A stretch of 64,000 nucleotides of DNA from Chytridium lagenaria (taxonomy: Eukaryota; Chytridiomycota; Chytridiomycetes; Chytridiales; Chytridiaceae). The stretch is taken from contig JAHLKC010000022.1 of assembly GCA_025449115.1 (NCBI GenBank), forward strand, positions 62,001 through 126,000, given 5' to 3'. Under the pieces are notes generated by a model, which saw nothing but the letters and a program-made list of their open reading frames with translations, was not told the DNA's origin and made no database searches. The position numbers and the translations under genes are program-made. Positions within the stretch are counted from its first letter, which is position 1. Each line of letters opens with the position of its first letter. Shown here piece after piece: positions 36,391 through 47,935 of the stretch.

Positions 36391-38507
36391 ATGGAAAACC
36401 TCATTCCTTTGCCAATCCGTTTGACGATAACGGCCTTAAACCCGCCTCCACCCATGATCAAGGAGCCCAACAAAGATTGTGACAAGGTATGTATTTCGAG
36501 AGTTAATGTAGTTGATCATCTTTGAAGGACGCTAAAAAGACTGACTCTAAGGAGGCACAAGCTACCGTCAAAGTCCCATTGTTCAAACGACTGTGGAAAG
36601 TGGGTCGTCACTGCTATCCTGTATATTTACTTATGATATTGGATAGAAAATTGCCAAGTGGTGCTCCAAGGATGCCGTTCAGGAAAGTTCCAACGTTGAC
36701 GACTCGGTCAATACAGCGATCTCGTTAGGTTCCTCTGGCAGCGTCACTGCTGCCAATTCCAAGACCGACAACTTTTCCGGTAAGTCTTAACACAAACCTT
36801 CCCTGGATTTGTTTGATTCCGTGCACTTCTGACGTAGCTTCAGACGATTCAGGATTCGAGGATGGAGCCTCAGACCATGTCAACCAACTTTTCAAGGTTT
36901 GTCAATTTGTTAGTCCTCTCAAATGTATTGACCATCATCCAAACTTCAGGATGATACCGATGTCAAAGGTTTGCCACCTACATTACCCTTGTACGGTGAC
37001 CTTCTAAACCATATTCAGGAAGGACTCATTCCCGCACACTTGCGGATTTTATTATTGAAAAGATTATTGGAATTGGCGGTTCTGGAAAGGTGCGTTTGTA
37101 CACTGCCGCCCGTTAATCTAACAACCAAAAAACTAGGTTCTCCAAGTTAAAGAAAAGTCCACCGGAAAACGTTTTGCTTTAAAGTGCATGGCCAAGGCTC
37201 GGATGACTAAAGATGATTACTCTTTGTAATAACGTTACCGGAATTTTGCATTCTAATCACTTATTAAGCCTTGATCGAGAGGTTAAGATAATGAAAAGTT
37301 TAAAGGGGTACCCCAAGTTCGTCCAACTCGAGGCCACATTCCAAGATAATCGATATTTCTATATTCTCACGGAGCTTTGCACCATGGACCTGATGGATTA
37401 TATCGAAACGCATCCTGTGACCACCACTTCTTTCAATTTTATTGTCCGTGAATTAGTCGATGCTATCGGCTACATGCATCGTCGTGAGTTGGCACATCTG
37501 TAAGCGGCACATCCTTTTACTATTAAGCTAATCACTTTATAGCGACATTAACCCACCTAATATCATGTTAAATCTCGACGCCGCGCATAATATTATTGCC
37601 GTCAAGCTTGGTGATTTTGGAGTTTCTGACTATGGGCGAAATTTTAAGAATGGCTGCGGGACATTTCCGTTTATGGCGCCGGAGATGTTTACTAAAAGCA
37701 AGTTTAATCTTTGTGCGGATTGGTTTTCTTTGGGTGTTACACTTTACGTGGTTTTAATGAATAAGGTGCGTACAAATACCTTGATTATTCCTAACACAAA
37801 TTACTTATAATACACAATACTAGGAGCCTTACAAGGAGCCAAAGAAGTTTGATTACGAAATTGTGTACAAAGCGGTTTTGAAAAGGCAAGGAAAGCGGCT
37901 GAAGTTTGGGAAGCACGTAGACCCCGTCACGCGATTGTTGATTGAGGGGGTAAGTTGGTATCTTAGATAGATCGATGCGGCCCTATAACAGATCTCTCCA
38001 CCTCAATACTAACCATAGCTTTAACTTTCCCTTACACAGTTGATGCACCACAACCCTTCCAAGCGCCTCGGAAACATGAAACACGGCGATGCGGAGGATG
38101 TCAAGTCCCACCCCTTCTTTCTGTCTCTCAAGCCCATGACAAAGTCTGAACATGAAGAGGTGAGGGTTTTGGCTATTTTAACCCTTCTATTTTCTCCTCC
38201 CACACTTTCAAACATCAATCACGTATTTATATTCTTCTAGCCCATTCTCAAGTATTATGCCACCGATTTTACCGCGGATATGCTCATGGCCGACCGGTCG
38301 GTTTGGAACTCCCTCCGGAGCGTCCCTGAGTTCAACTGCGAACTCGACGCAAGTATCTTAGCAAACATTGAGGCCAAGAAGTGGGAAGAAGAGTGGGCAA
38401 ACGATTTTATAGAAGATCTTTTAGTCACTCGGCAACAATTTTCAAAGCCTTTGTATGAGGATGTTGACTGGGAGGAGAATTTTATCGATTTATATTTGAC
38501 TTACTAG
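36391..38507 (+). CDS. Divergent Ser/Thr protein kinase with altered HRD motif
   Basis: The start is MENLIPLPIRLTITALNPPP. Several short exons of Lys/Ser/Asp-rich linker lead to the kinase domain. The glycine loop is IIGIGGSGKV, spanning an intron near 37,092. The ATP-site Lys is in RFALKCMAK. The helix C segment is REVKIMKSL. The catalytic loop reads HLDINPPNI where kinases have HRDLKPxN: the catalytic Asp and the Mg-binding Asn are kept, but Arg and Lys are replaced. DFG is intact (LGDFGVSDYG), the APE motif is FMAPEMF, and subdomain IX is ADWFSLGVTLY. NPSKRLG and HPFF mark the end of the domain. The C-terminal extension (KYYATDFTADML... DWEENFIDLYLTY) is reminiscent of AGC kinase tails. 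Activity is likely but not certain. A second, related kinase lies at 47.9 kb on the other side of the retrotransposon. Confidence 0.82.
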
Positions 38508-39856
38508 GCGTTGATGATAGAGACCATTACTTATGATCATATCTAGCTGTACAGACTTAAAGTAATAGAAATAATAAGCGATTTCGTCGACGACTGTTTG
38601 TATGGTTTTTCAATCTGAAGGAGATGAAGCGCCAGACAAAAACTCTGATTCATATCTCAACAGCGTGGACCTCATACATGAGCCGTACAGATGCACACTT
38701 CGAGATTCTAAATAATTCTAAACTTTCTTCGGCTTGGTAGTAGAGCTCATTGGTCCAGTTTTGTCACACCAGTCTCAGCCTCAATTGTTTTTGGCCCGAG
38801 ATTTGCGGCCTCGAATTATTTTTGAGGATCGACACCGACCAACAACATTGTAAACATCACCTCTAGCATCTCGAAGACCTGCAGCCATTTCTTAAACTAT
38901 TTACTCACAACTCATCATTCTAATCATTCAAGTCCCTTGTTGTGCGAGATTGAAAGGAAGGAAAAGGGATGTTAACAGTGGAGATCCTCAGCACTTATAA
39001 TTATGCCCAATAATGAGTGCTCGGCCGTCAATAAGCATCTATGCCGCCTAGCGCAGAGCTTGTAGGGTAACGCTCATCGGTCAATCGCCCGATAACTGGG
39101 CTAAAGACGCTAAAATAGGTCGTTCGTTAGATTATCAAACTCCAGCGACTAAGATGACACGCGCCTTACGAAGCGATTTTCTACAGCATACCCATCCAAA
39201 GCACACTTGTTTACAACATACCCGTTGACAGAGCTCCTAGAGATTCCAGTTATTTCACGGCGCAGTAGCATAAGCTATTCGTATCGCATTCAGTACCAGT
39301 CGTATTCGCTCAAAGGCATTCTCCACGGTCTTCTATCATCCAAGTCAAAATCAAGACTATCCGTGAGGTGTCTCCAGGGCAAAGAACTATACACCAAAAG
39401 TCCGTCACTTAAGACTATACAAGTCAAAAAGTGTGCCGTGGTTCAAGAAATCTATCGAATTCTTTTTATAATTTGAGATGGTGGAGACTCAAAGGTTTAC
39501 AGGTACCGTCGTTGAGGTTTAGGGAGAGCCTGAGATTCAATGCAGGTGAACAATAAGAGAGCTTCATCGCGTAACTGCACTGGGCGACGATATTATAGAA
39601 AGTTAGAGATGAATACTTTGGTTTCGAATCATGAGCGGAAACTTAACAGGAAATGTTCACAGCAACCGCTGGATACATTCTTTCAATTCGACTGTCGGGT
39701 GTGGTTGGTGGTAGTTCCGTCCGCGATTTTGTCTTGATATTGTCATATGATTCGCCGTCATCATGCCACTGAAACCTTAGGCAGGTCATTCTTGAGGTAA
39801 CTACAAGACCATACGGCATTCTACAAGGTCGTGCTTCAATCATGGTCGCGGCGTCC
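38508..39856. other. Intergenic region left of the retrotransposon
   Basis: About 1.35 kb with no convincing gene. Short open frames at 39,207-39,476 and 39,540-39,737 have no domain. I see no repeat copy of the adjacent Ngaro element inside it. Confidence 0.4.
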
Positions 39857-39922
39857 TGGTATATACTATCCAGATTCAGCTATGGAAAAATAGCAAGAAT
39901 GCGCAACAGACGCATCTCCGCC
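39857..39922 (-). repeat. Ngaro split repeat B2 (66 bp)
   Basis: Identical over 66 bp to 40,273-40,338. It marks the distal 3' end of the element as read on the minus strand. Similarity stops abruptly on both sides. Confidence 0.88.
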
Positions 39923-40088
39923 CGCCGCTGGCGCAGACTTGATAAGCCTAGCTCCACCCGGTGGGAATTGAACCCCCCGTGAATCAAAAGGTGAAAGGTA
40001 AAAGAAAACAGGGCAGGAGAAACGCTCCTACCACAAAATTATAATACAAAGACACGGGACGAAGTGGAGCTAGGGGGAAGGTGGGTGG

Positions 40089-40274
40089 GAAAACGATACT
40101 TGACGACTGTCCCGACAGGTCGTCAAGAAGAAAAAAGATAATCCTGTTAGACTACCAGGATTCCAATTATCAATTTCCTAAGCCGTCGTACAAAATTGCT
40201 GACAATTTCGACGGGACTTAGGCGAATTATAATTATGTGCACTGGTCGCTAACATTTCTTTCTTGGAGATTATG
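40089..40274 (-). repeat. Ngaro split repeat A2 (186 bp)
   Basis: Matches A1 at 46,042-46,226 except for one extra A in an A run. It abuts and overlaps B1 by two bases, as expected for the internal B1-A2 junction that templates circle closure. Confidence 0.9.
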
Positions 40275-40338
40275 GTATATACTATCCAGATTCAGCTATG
40301 GAAAAATAGCAAGAATGCGCAACAGACGCATCTCCGCC
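40273..40338 (-). repeat. Ngaro split repeat B1 (66 bp)
   Basis: Identical to B2 at 39,857-39,922, and lies between the recombinase reading frame and A2. Confidence 0.88.
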
Positions 40339-40395
40339 ACCGCTAATACTACATCCATAGCTAAAAGAAAGAAAATAATGCACCAGTGAAAGAAA

Positions 40396-41700
40396 TTAAT
40401 CAGATTTCATATTCCAATTACTAAAAAACAAGAACTCAGCCGACTCATCACGCCAAAGACGGAGCTGAGTGAGGGTAATACCAGACCCTGAGGCCAAAAT
40501 GGAAGCCAACGAGCTATAGCGAGCAGCCGTAGTCGCGGAACGCCAAGCCCCGCGTTGCATAACCGCCGCCAAATCAACGCCAGAACCCGAAGCGGAAATA
40601 GCCCCCGCGACACGCATACCCTGCAACGTGTCATTGGCAAAACAATGGCTAGCCACCAACGCGGCTTTAAAGGCGGCTTGAAAAAGACGTGCCGAACGAA
40701 TACCATCCGACACCCCCCCAGTATCATCAATCAATGGGAAAAAACGGGCCACGACACCACTGGAATGTTCAAGAGAGAAGCCTCGGAGGCATACGCAGCC
40801 AAAGCAGCGATAGCACACGAGCCAGGGGATGCCACATTACGAGAAAGGACCAAGCGATCAACCAAACCCCCAGTAATGGTCTTGCCGGAGAAGAGGGCAA
40901 CGTGCACCGAGGAGAAAGTGGGAAGCCAATGAAACGCTAACGGATGCAAACGCACTAAATCACCCCCCCGACGGGTAACCGATGACATCAAGAGAACAAA
41001 AGCAATGTTCTGCAGAGCAATCAAGCGAGAAAAAGGCGGAGAGGATGCGCGAGTACCGGCAAGAGCTTGTGCTTTACGACGCCAAAACGACACGGCAACA
41101 GCAACTTTATCCGAAAAAACAGGAAAAGCTTGAACCGGCGCGACCAGAGATTCCTTGGCCCGATGACGGACAAAAGAGAGATACGAGGAAACCAAAGGGT
41201 CTTCCACCGGGTTAACCAGAGGAGCCCGAGGAAGCAAGGATGAATCCCCAAATGCGGATTTAAGAAGACTAATCATCTTCTCAATGGACCCAGCCGCAGC
41301 GCGAGAGGGACAAACTAAAAGAGCCGCTGTTAAGGAACCACGATGAGGACACGTGGACGGTGAAGGGCAACCAGGCCCCGCACAATTATCCACCCGACGA
41401 TGGGAAGCCGAGGCCGAACCACGATGAGGACACGAAACTGAATGGTACTGAGTGCGCCCCATCTCATCCAATGAAACAAGGAAAGCCACGATTGATTGTG
41501 GAGGGCACCCGGAAACACTAAAGCGGATCGGCTGGGCTTGCAAGAAAACCTCCAAAGAAAGCAGGGCTTTCCGCTGCGAGACGAGCTTATTAGAGGAAGC
41601 ACGCCACGCATGGAACTCGGTCAAAGTGGTAGCAACTTGAGAGAAGCAAAAGAAGATGACAACACACCCCCCGATAGAGAATCAACACACGGACAACCAC
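40396..41700 (-). CDS. Ngaro tyrosine recombinase
   Basis: Tyrosine recombinases insert the element's circular DNA by strand exchange. An N-terminal helical core-binding segment (TEFHAWRASSNKLVSQRK) lies near 41,600. The catalytic domain has the first Arg in SVTRRGGDLVRL (about 40,980), and the C-terminal box as GMRVAGAISASG (about 40,610) followed by WRSATTAARYSSL (about 40,530), which holds the nucleophile Tyr. The usual His before the second Arg appears as Gln (LQGMR). The frame shifts by one base near 40,780, where the sequence passes from LNIPVVSWPVFSH to the frame carrying the final boxes. A long insert rich in Pro/Ser/His (about 41,300-41,420) separates the two halves. The recombinase rather than a DDE integrase fixes the element's class. 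Confidence 0.78.
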
Positions 41701-41794
41701 ATTGAGAACAAAAACGAGCTGCCCGCGAAAGAGGAGATGCACACGGGACATGCTAGAGACCGCATAGACTAAGATATTTTAATTTCGAGACGAA

Positions 41795-43700
41795 TCACAC
41801 AGGACAACAAACATGGAAAACCCAAAGGCGACAACCAAGTGAAAAGGGAATATACGAACGGGAGGAAGAATCATAACCAGACACCGATAAAGTAGAAGCT
41901 TCCGACAAAACAAAAGCCCGAGTAGACGAAGACTGCAAAAGGGGCCACCAAGAATCAAAGAACTCCGGCACCACAATAGTAAATGTGACGGGTAGCGATA
42001 GAAGATGGTCCACAACAGACCGGATCATAACGAACGGGGGAAGACATACAAGGATTCACGCGAGTTGGGAAGAGGAAACCACGTAAGAATGTTAACCCCA
42101 GAAGTAGACGGACACCAATACCGAGAAAGAAAACGAGAACAACGAGCGTTACGAGACGATGCCATAGCATCCAAAGAGAAAGGGCCACAAGCAGCATCAA
42201 CAAGAGAAAATAAAGAATCAACGAGAGAATAATCGAAACGCGAATCCTCTCGAGAAACCGAGTCGGCTTCTACATTACGAATACCCTCAATGTGGTGAAA
42301 ACTGAGACGAAAACCACCAGCCCGGGCAAGATCGAAAATGGTCTTGAGTTCAGCATTAATAGCTGGTGAACGAGACGAACCCTTAAGCAGAGAATGGTAA
42401 AGACCTTCATTGTCCACTCCAATATCTAACCAAGCTTGAGCAGAAGGAGAGGCCACAACGGACATGAGGGCCTCCGACGCATAAACATCGAGAAAACATC
42501 GGGACAAATGTGGCGAGAGCGACTGCAACGCTAAACGACACGCTACGGCTTCCCGCACGTTAATGGAAGCACCAGCCGACTCGAGGTAAACCGAGTCAAA
42601 AGGACCACCGGCAGTCAAATCCGAAGGAGAAGGAGAAACAAGGACGTCCGAAGTAAGCCGACTAGTCCGGAAGACGCAAACAGGTGGCCACCCCAACGAT
42701 GATTGCTGGCATCCGTACGAAGAACCAGCACTTGATGGGCCGAAGATGACCACAAGTATGGGTGGTTAGAAAGAACCCACTCGCGCCAAACGGTGATTTC
42801 AGCCACAACCATAGGGAGAGCCAAAATAGAAAGATGGGGAGAAGCCCTAGCACGACGAGCTAGGCGACGACGAACCCGAGAAATCTCCAAATACATGTGA
42901 CGAGTGAACGCCAAACCACCGGGAATAACCATCGAAAAATGAGCACACTTCCCCGCGAACCGCTCAAAAGAAGTAAGGGAAACCCGGGAGCCCAACAGCA
43001 ATGCATCAGCCAACAAAACGAAAACGGATTGTTTGTCGGAAGGGATGGAAAAGGAACGAGCCAAAAGATCCACCCAGAAACCCAAGAAGCGGAACGAAGA
43101 GGCCGTGGCAAACATGGACTTAGATAGAGAGACGTAAAAACCGCCTAATATAGCCACTAAACACCACACCGACACAGCGTCATGACCCGAGCACACTGAC
43201 GAACACTCGGCGGATAAACGCGAAGCAATGGCCACGTCATCGATCCATATGAGACAAGGAAAACGCCACGCCCGTACAAAACGTGTCAGAGCCACGCCCA
43301 ACGTTTGCGCAACGTACGGTGAAGGTGACCACCCAAAGACAAGACCGTGGAAAGAACCACGCCGAACAACCAGAAGGAAGAGGACCCCACGAGCCAAAAT
43401 ACTTGTAGGAAGAAGGATGAAGACGTATGTTTTGAAAGCACGCCTTCAGATCAATGACCGCCGCCTCACGAGACCCTTGCCAATACGTCAAAGACATGAG
43501 ACCTTCCATGGTAAACGACGGAGGCAACATCCATAGATTAAGAAATGTGCAATCATCACATTTCCGTGGCTTAAGAGGTTCAACCACACAGCCACTTACG
43601 GACCAGACAGCCTCTGGAGGAACCGCATCGTACGAGACAACCCGACGGGCACCCGACGAAACGTCGTCGGCGAAGATGTTGCAACAAAATCACGGAAAAG
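41795..43700 (-). CDS. Ngaro reverse transcriptase and RNase H
   Basis: The polymerase finger/palm segment reads AAVIDLKACFQNIRLHP (about 43,470-43,420). One frame over comes FGWSPSPYVAQTLGVALTRF and the catalytic IWIDDVAIAS (about 43,250) with the paired Asp. The thumb and connection (RFLGFWVDLLARSF, FAGKCAHFSMVIPGG) resemble DIRS-order polymerases. RNase H begins at VLRTDASNHRWGGH (about 42,720); its later part includes NVREAVACRLAL and the HHIEGIRNVEADSVSRE segment near 42,290. The C-terminal domain (GPFSLDAMASSRNARCSRF, YWCPSTSGVNILTWFPLP) is the extension common in DIRS/Ngaro polyproteins. Frame changes near 43,390 and 42,700 break the ORF. Confidence 0.83.
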
Positions 43701-46023
43701 AGGATCCACCGGATAACCAGGATGGATATAACGAGGAGGAAGAAGAGAATCGTAAGAAACCCCTTAAAAATCCCCTTAAAACCGCGGGGTTAAGGAACTC
43801 CTCCACAGTAACTCCATGTTCGACCCAGCGAAGAATACGGGAGGCCTCCTCCGCCGAGGAGTACGCCACCACCTCCTTCCAGAAGGACAGACGAGAAACA
43901 TCCACCCACCAGCGCGAAAAGAAGACGGATCGGGGAAAACCAATGATGACGGCGCGACATGCACCGTACCCGACAGCAAACGGTAAAGCAACGAGTGCAT
44001 ACGGTCCGCCGACGGAGCTAACGCTGGAATGCCATCTAAAGTACACCACAAACGGCAAGGAAAACCTGAAGACACATTCTAAAAAGAGATGTAAGGAAAC
44101 AATAAACCAAACGAGAAAGTTTATTGAAAAGAAAACAGGAAACCGAGATACAGTAGCAAACTACATAAAGCAGAAGTAAAAAATGCTGCCTGCAAATGAC
44201 GAGCAAGAAAGAATTAACAAGACAAACCACCCGACGGTGGTAACCAAAACACTCGTTAACATGGAGACGGTTACTTCATGCAAGGACACGATAAACGCGT
44301 GCAGACCGTCAACAAGAAACCAGTAGGCCGACGAGCAACCGGGCGGGTACACCGAACCAGCAATCCTTAGCCGCATGAGTACTGAGTCACAGTGAAAGCA
44401 CTGTAACTTACGAGAGCGAGAGCCTGAAGAGACCGAGTCAGGCTTACGACGCCCACCAACCGTCTTGACGGAAGAGGATGCAACCTCCGGCCCCGCCGAA
44501 GCGCTTTCAACTTTTTATCCTTCAAGAATTGCGCTGAATGCGTTCCCGACGCGAACGCACCCCTCGATCTTCGCGAGATTCACCGACATCCCCAAAGAGA
44601 CGACGAAAAATAACAACTCGGCCTCCATAGACCCCTCCGAGTCTTGAATACTAGCGATAGTTGACGCCCAGTTGCGACGCTGTCGAGACGAAAACACGTC
44701 GGCCTTAATACCGGCACGCTCCAACAATTGAAGCTCCCTGACAAATAGAGGCGAGACGCGAGGGATGGGAAAACCCGAACCGCCGACGACCAAGAAGACG
44801 AGGATGCCGCACAAGCGGACCGAAGATCACGAAGCAACATGAAAACGCTCGTGGTTCTAAACAAGAAAGAGTTAGCTAACACCGAAACCAAAAGGTGATA
44901 AAGCTAATCCCAGAAGAAAACTCCAAAGAGCTGGTACTCCCAAAGAGGATGGAGCCAACGCTCCAGTAATAAAGTTCCCAAAGAAACATAAACTCTCCCA
45001 ATGGAGAACTCACGGCCCCTGCAATCAGAAAGCCAACAAGAGAGTGCCAGACTATCCATTCGCCTCGAACGATGATGGATAGCCTGGATAATAGATGCTC
45101 CCAAAAAGAAACCAAAGAAAAGAAGTGGTACCACATGGCTGCTGGGAAAACAAGACCCTACGGGTCCGCAAACCCAACACAGCCCAAACAATAAGAAAAG
45201 CAAAACAAACGAAAAAGGACAGAAAAATGAGTGAGAAAGAACCACTGCGAGCCTTTCAGGAAGGACACACTAATGAAAACTCCCAGGTTCTTAGGAAAAC
45301 CGACTACTCAAGAAACAAAGAACAAACTACAAAAAACACTCACTCTGTCCAAAAGGTTAGGGACGAAATCCTGACCAAGATCAAGACGTTCACGGTCCCC
45401 CGACAAGAGCGACGACCGAGACGAGGACGAAGAGGAAGAACCAGAATCCGAATCCGATCCCGAGGACGACTCCGACGAAGACCTAGACCGCCGGTGGCGC
45501 TTAGAGCGCTTACGATGACGCGAAGACCGATGCTTGCGAGCCTTCCGACGCAGAGCCTTGTTCTGCTTCTCAAGTTCCTTAACACGCTCTCCCAAAAGAG
45601 CCGTATCAGTGTCAGAAGGAGAGATATCATCCATACGGATTCATCAGCGTTGATCTCAACATCAGCGTCATCGTCTCCGGCGAGGACAGCACCGTCATCC
45701 ACCTCGACCCGTCCTCCGCTCTCTCCTCCCCACCTCCACCCCCATCCTCCGCAATGGCCGGCACAAAAACTCCCGCTAAAATGGCATCAATGATGGCCAT
45801 AGTAAAAGGAACGACGCCCAACACGGCAGCTGGGCGAGCATCATAAAACGATAGAACCTCCAACAGTCGAACCCTTCGATTAATCAAAGGACCCGGAATG
45901 GGGCGATCATCGCCCAGATCCTCGATGCCTGAGCCAAAGCAGCGCCATCCATAGCGGAGACTAGAACCCCTTCCCAAGAGGTGGTGGTGGAAACAAGGGG
46001 AGGAGGAACAACAGCAGCCATAC
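43701..46023 (-). CDS. Ngaro gag-like region
   Basis: The region upstream of the polymerase, as read on the minus strand, begins MAAVVPPPLVSTTTSWEGVL at 46,023. It includes an Ala-rich start, a helical segment (LLGERVKELEKQNKALRRK) and an Arg/Ser-rich basic stretch (about 45,550-45,420). Farther on a Cys pair in LQCFHCDSVLMR (about 44,400) could be part of a zinc knuckle. The frames change several times, so no continuous protein can be read. The gag role is inferred from position and composition only. I see no protease. Confidence 0.5.
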
Positions 46024-46041
46024 CTCAAAACGCGCTAGCAA

Positions 46042-46226
46042 GAAAACGATACTTGACGACTGTCCCGACAGGTCGTCAAGAAGAAAAAGATAATCCTGTT
46101 AGACTACCAGGATTCCAATTATCAATTTCCTAAGCCGTCGTACAAAATTGCTGACAATTTCGACGGGACTTAGGCGAATTATAATTATGTGCACTGGTCG
46201 CTAACATTTCTTTCTTGGAGATTATG
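46042..46226 (-). repeat. Ngaro split repeat A1 (185 bp)
   Basis: Matches A2 at 40,089-40,274. It forms the 5' end of the element and presumably contains its promoter. It includes two hairpin-forming inverted repeats (see findings). Confidence 0.9.
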
Positions 46227-47500
46227 AATCACAAATGTGGCGTTATCAATTTGATAGTGGGTATTTGCGTCACCGATTTCTTTGACTCCCTTCAAATCAA
46301 CACAGCACACAGCACAGCTTAGGATGCCGGAAGAGAGAAGTGATGCTCCTTCATCCCCGCAACCCCTTAAATCCAACCATCTAGTCCGTACCTCTTCATC
46401 CTAGATATTGATACCATTCCCCTTCATATAACTCATCTCGTTTGCAACTTTACCTTACTGTCTCAATATAGACACAATGCGTCACCTCCTTTCAACCATG
46501 TCGAATATTTGGGAGAGGTTCAGCTTTCCATATCGTATCTGAAGGGGAACATTCACGTCAGGCCACCCAAATAAAGCTTCAATGCTTGATATTACCAATG
46601 ACCGCGTTACTCAATTCCTATTTCTCCATCTTTCATCTTGAATCGTTTTTCGTATTGGCACCACAGCGGATATAACCTCTAGTATGTCGTTGTCTCGCTT
46701 CAGCATTTGGCAAAAAGGCGGTACTGCAAGACTATAGATCTCTTCATTATTAAAGGTTAGTTATTTGCACTCCTATTTTTTTCGTCTTTTCTTCTTCTCA
46801 CCTTTTGCTCTTGCCGCGCATATAGACATCGTCGTTTCGCCCTAATATCTTTCTGCCGACCTTCGTCCTCTTATTTTATCTCGTAGCGTCACATCCATGT
46901 TTAATGTAGTACGTCCATACGCAACTAAAGATAAAACGACGGAATCTCCAAATACCTTAAGCCAGGCTTTTAATGCAGTCAGCATCCTTGCTAGGAGCTC
47001 TTTTCAATGAAGCTTTCTTAAGTTAAGTAAGTTTTTCTTATTTGATGTTTCATGCGTATTCTTTTGCGTATTCTTTCGTTTCCCTTGCCTTCTTTCCCTT
47101 CATACTTTCCTTAACCTTTTTAAACCTAAAACCAATGTTTAGACATCTCACATCATGCCACTTCAACCTCGCTTTCGTCGTTCTTCAACGTCCAGCAACC
47201 ATCGTCCTCTTCTTTTTCGTTTTCTCCTCCTTCCTTCCTCCTCCTCTTTGCCTCGACCTATCCCGAATTTCTCGTGCGTGCGGGATTATCCCCGTCCATC
47301 TAACCTCACTACTTTCAAACTCCATCCTACGTTGTTTTCCTTTCTTAAGGATCGTCCTCCTCACTTGCTCTGTGTCAATCCTTCAGGTCAACCCTTCAAC
47401 TCCATTGAAAATGACAATCCATTCAATAACATTCCACACAAAACCCGCAACGCCTTTTCCTTGTTTACATAAAAATACTTTCCTTCACTCAAGTCCTCCC
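46227..47500. other. Intergenic region right of the retrotransposon
   Basis: About 1.3 kb, pyrimidine-rich on the plus strand. A 158-codon open frame at 47,042-47,518 and an overlapping one have no known domain and look like by-products of pyrimidine-rich DNA. I see no RNA gene. Confidence 0.4.
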
Positions 47501-47935
47501 TCGCTACATCTGCATTGACCTGAACCCCCTTGCCTGCACTCTTTACACTTTTTAAAAGCCTCGTAGACGTCGACTAGGTTTCTTCGTTTAGACGTCGTAA
47601 AACTACACGCCTGGCATCTTTTACTCTCCACAATTCCATTGTATCGCTAGCTACATCCCCATTGACCTGAATCCCATTGCCTGCACTCTTTACACTCTTA
47701 AAAAGCCTCGTAGACGTCTACTAGGTTTTTTCGTTAGATCTCTTTAGACTACACACCTTGGATCTTTTTCTCTCAACAATTCCGTTGTATCGCTAGCTAC
47801 ATCCGCATTGACCTGAATTCCATTGCCTGCACTCTTTACACTCTTTAAAAGACTCGTAGACGTCGACTAGCTTTCTTCGTTAGACTTCTTTAGACTACAC
47901 ACTTGGGATCTTTTTATCTCAACAATTCCATTGCA
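47501..47935 (+). repeat. Three tandem copies of a unit of about 144 bp upstream of the second kinase
   Basis: Each copy runs from the CTACATC-ATTGACCTGAA block through TTGCCTGCACTCTTTACAC, a GTAGACGTC-ACTAG block and an ACAATTCC-TTGTATCGCTAG end. Copies begin at about 47,503, 47,649 and 47,793. The third copy runs directly into the kinase start codon (CATTGCAATGG), so the repeat is the promoter/5' leader of that gene. Confidence 0.85.

Larger units (their letters stand above)
39857..46226 (-). mobile_element. Ngaro-type tyrosine-recombinase (DIRS order) retrotransposon, about 6.4 kb
   Basis: Read on the minus strand the order is repeat A1 (46,226-46,042), gag-like region, reverse transcriptase plus RNase H, tyrosine recombinase, repeat B1 (40,338-40,273), repeat A2 (40,274-40,089), a unique spacer, and repeat B2 (39,922-39,857). 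This A1-ORFs-B1-A2-B2 pattern of split direct repeats is the hallmark of Ngaro elements, which integrate by recombinase through a circular intermediate and make no target-site duplication. No integrase of the DDE type is present. All four repeats are nearly identical within each pair (A copies differ by one A in a short run), so insertion was recent. The internal frames are nevertheless broken in places, which may be assembly error rather than decay. Confidence 0.88.

Noticed and set aside
39931..40000. tRNA-like T-arm on the minus strand near the B2 repeat (TTCAATT loop)
   Set aside because: The stem has a mismatch, and no matching acceptor, D-arm or anticodon arm could be drawn around it.
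47042..47518. 158-codon plus-strand open frame rich in Phe, Leu and Ser
   Set aside because: Pyrimidine-rich DNA with no domain; it overlaps the start of the tandem repeat region.
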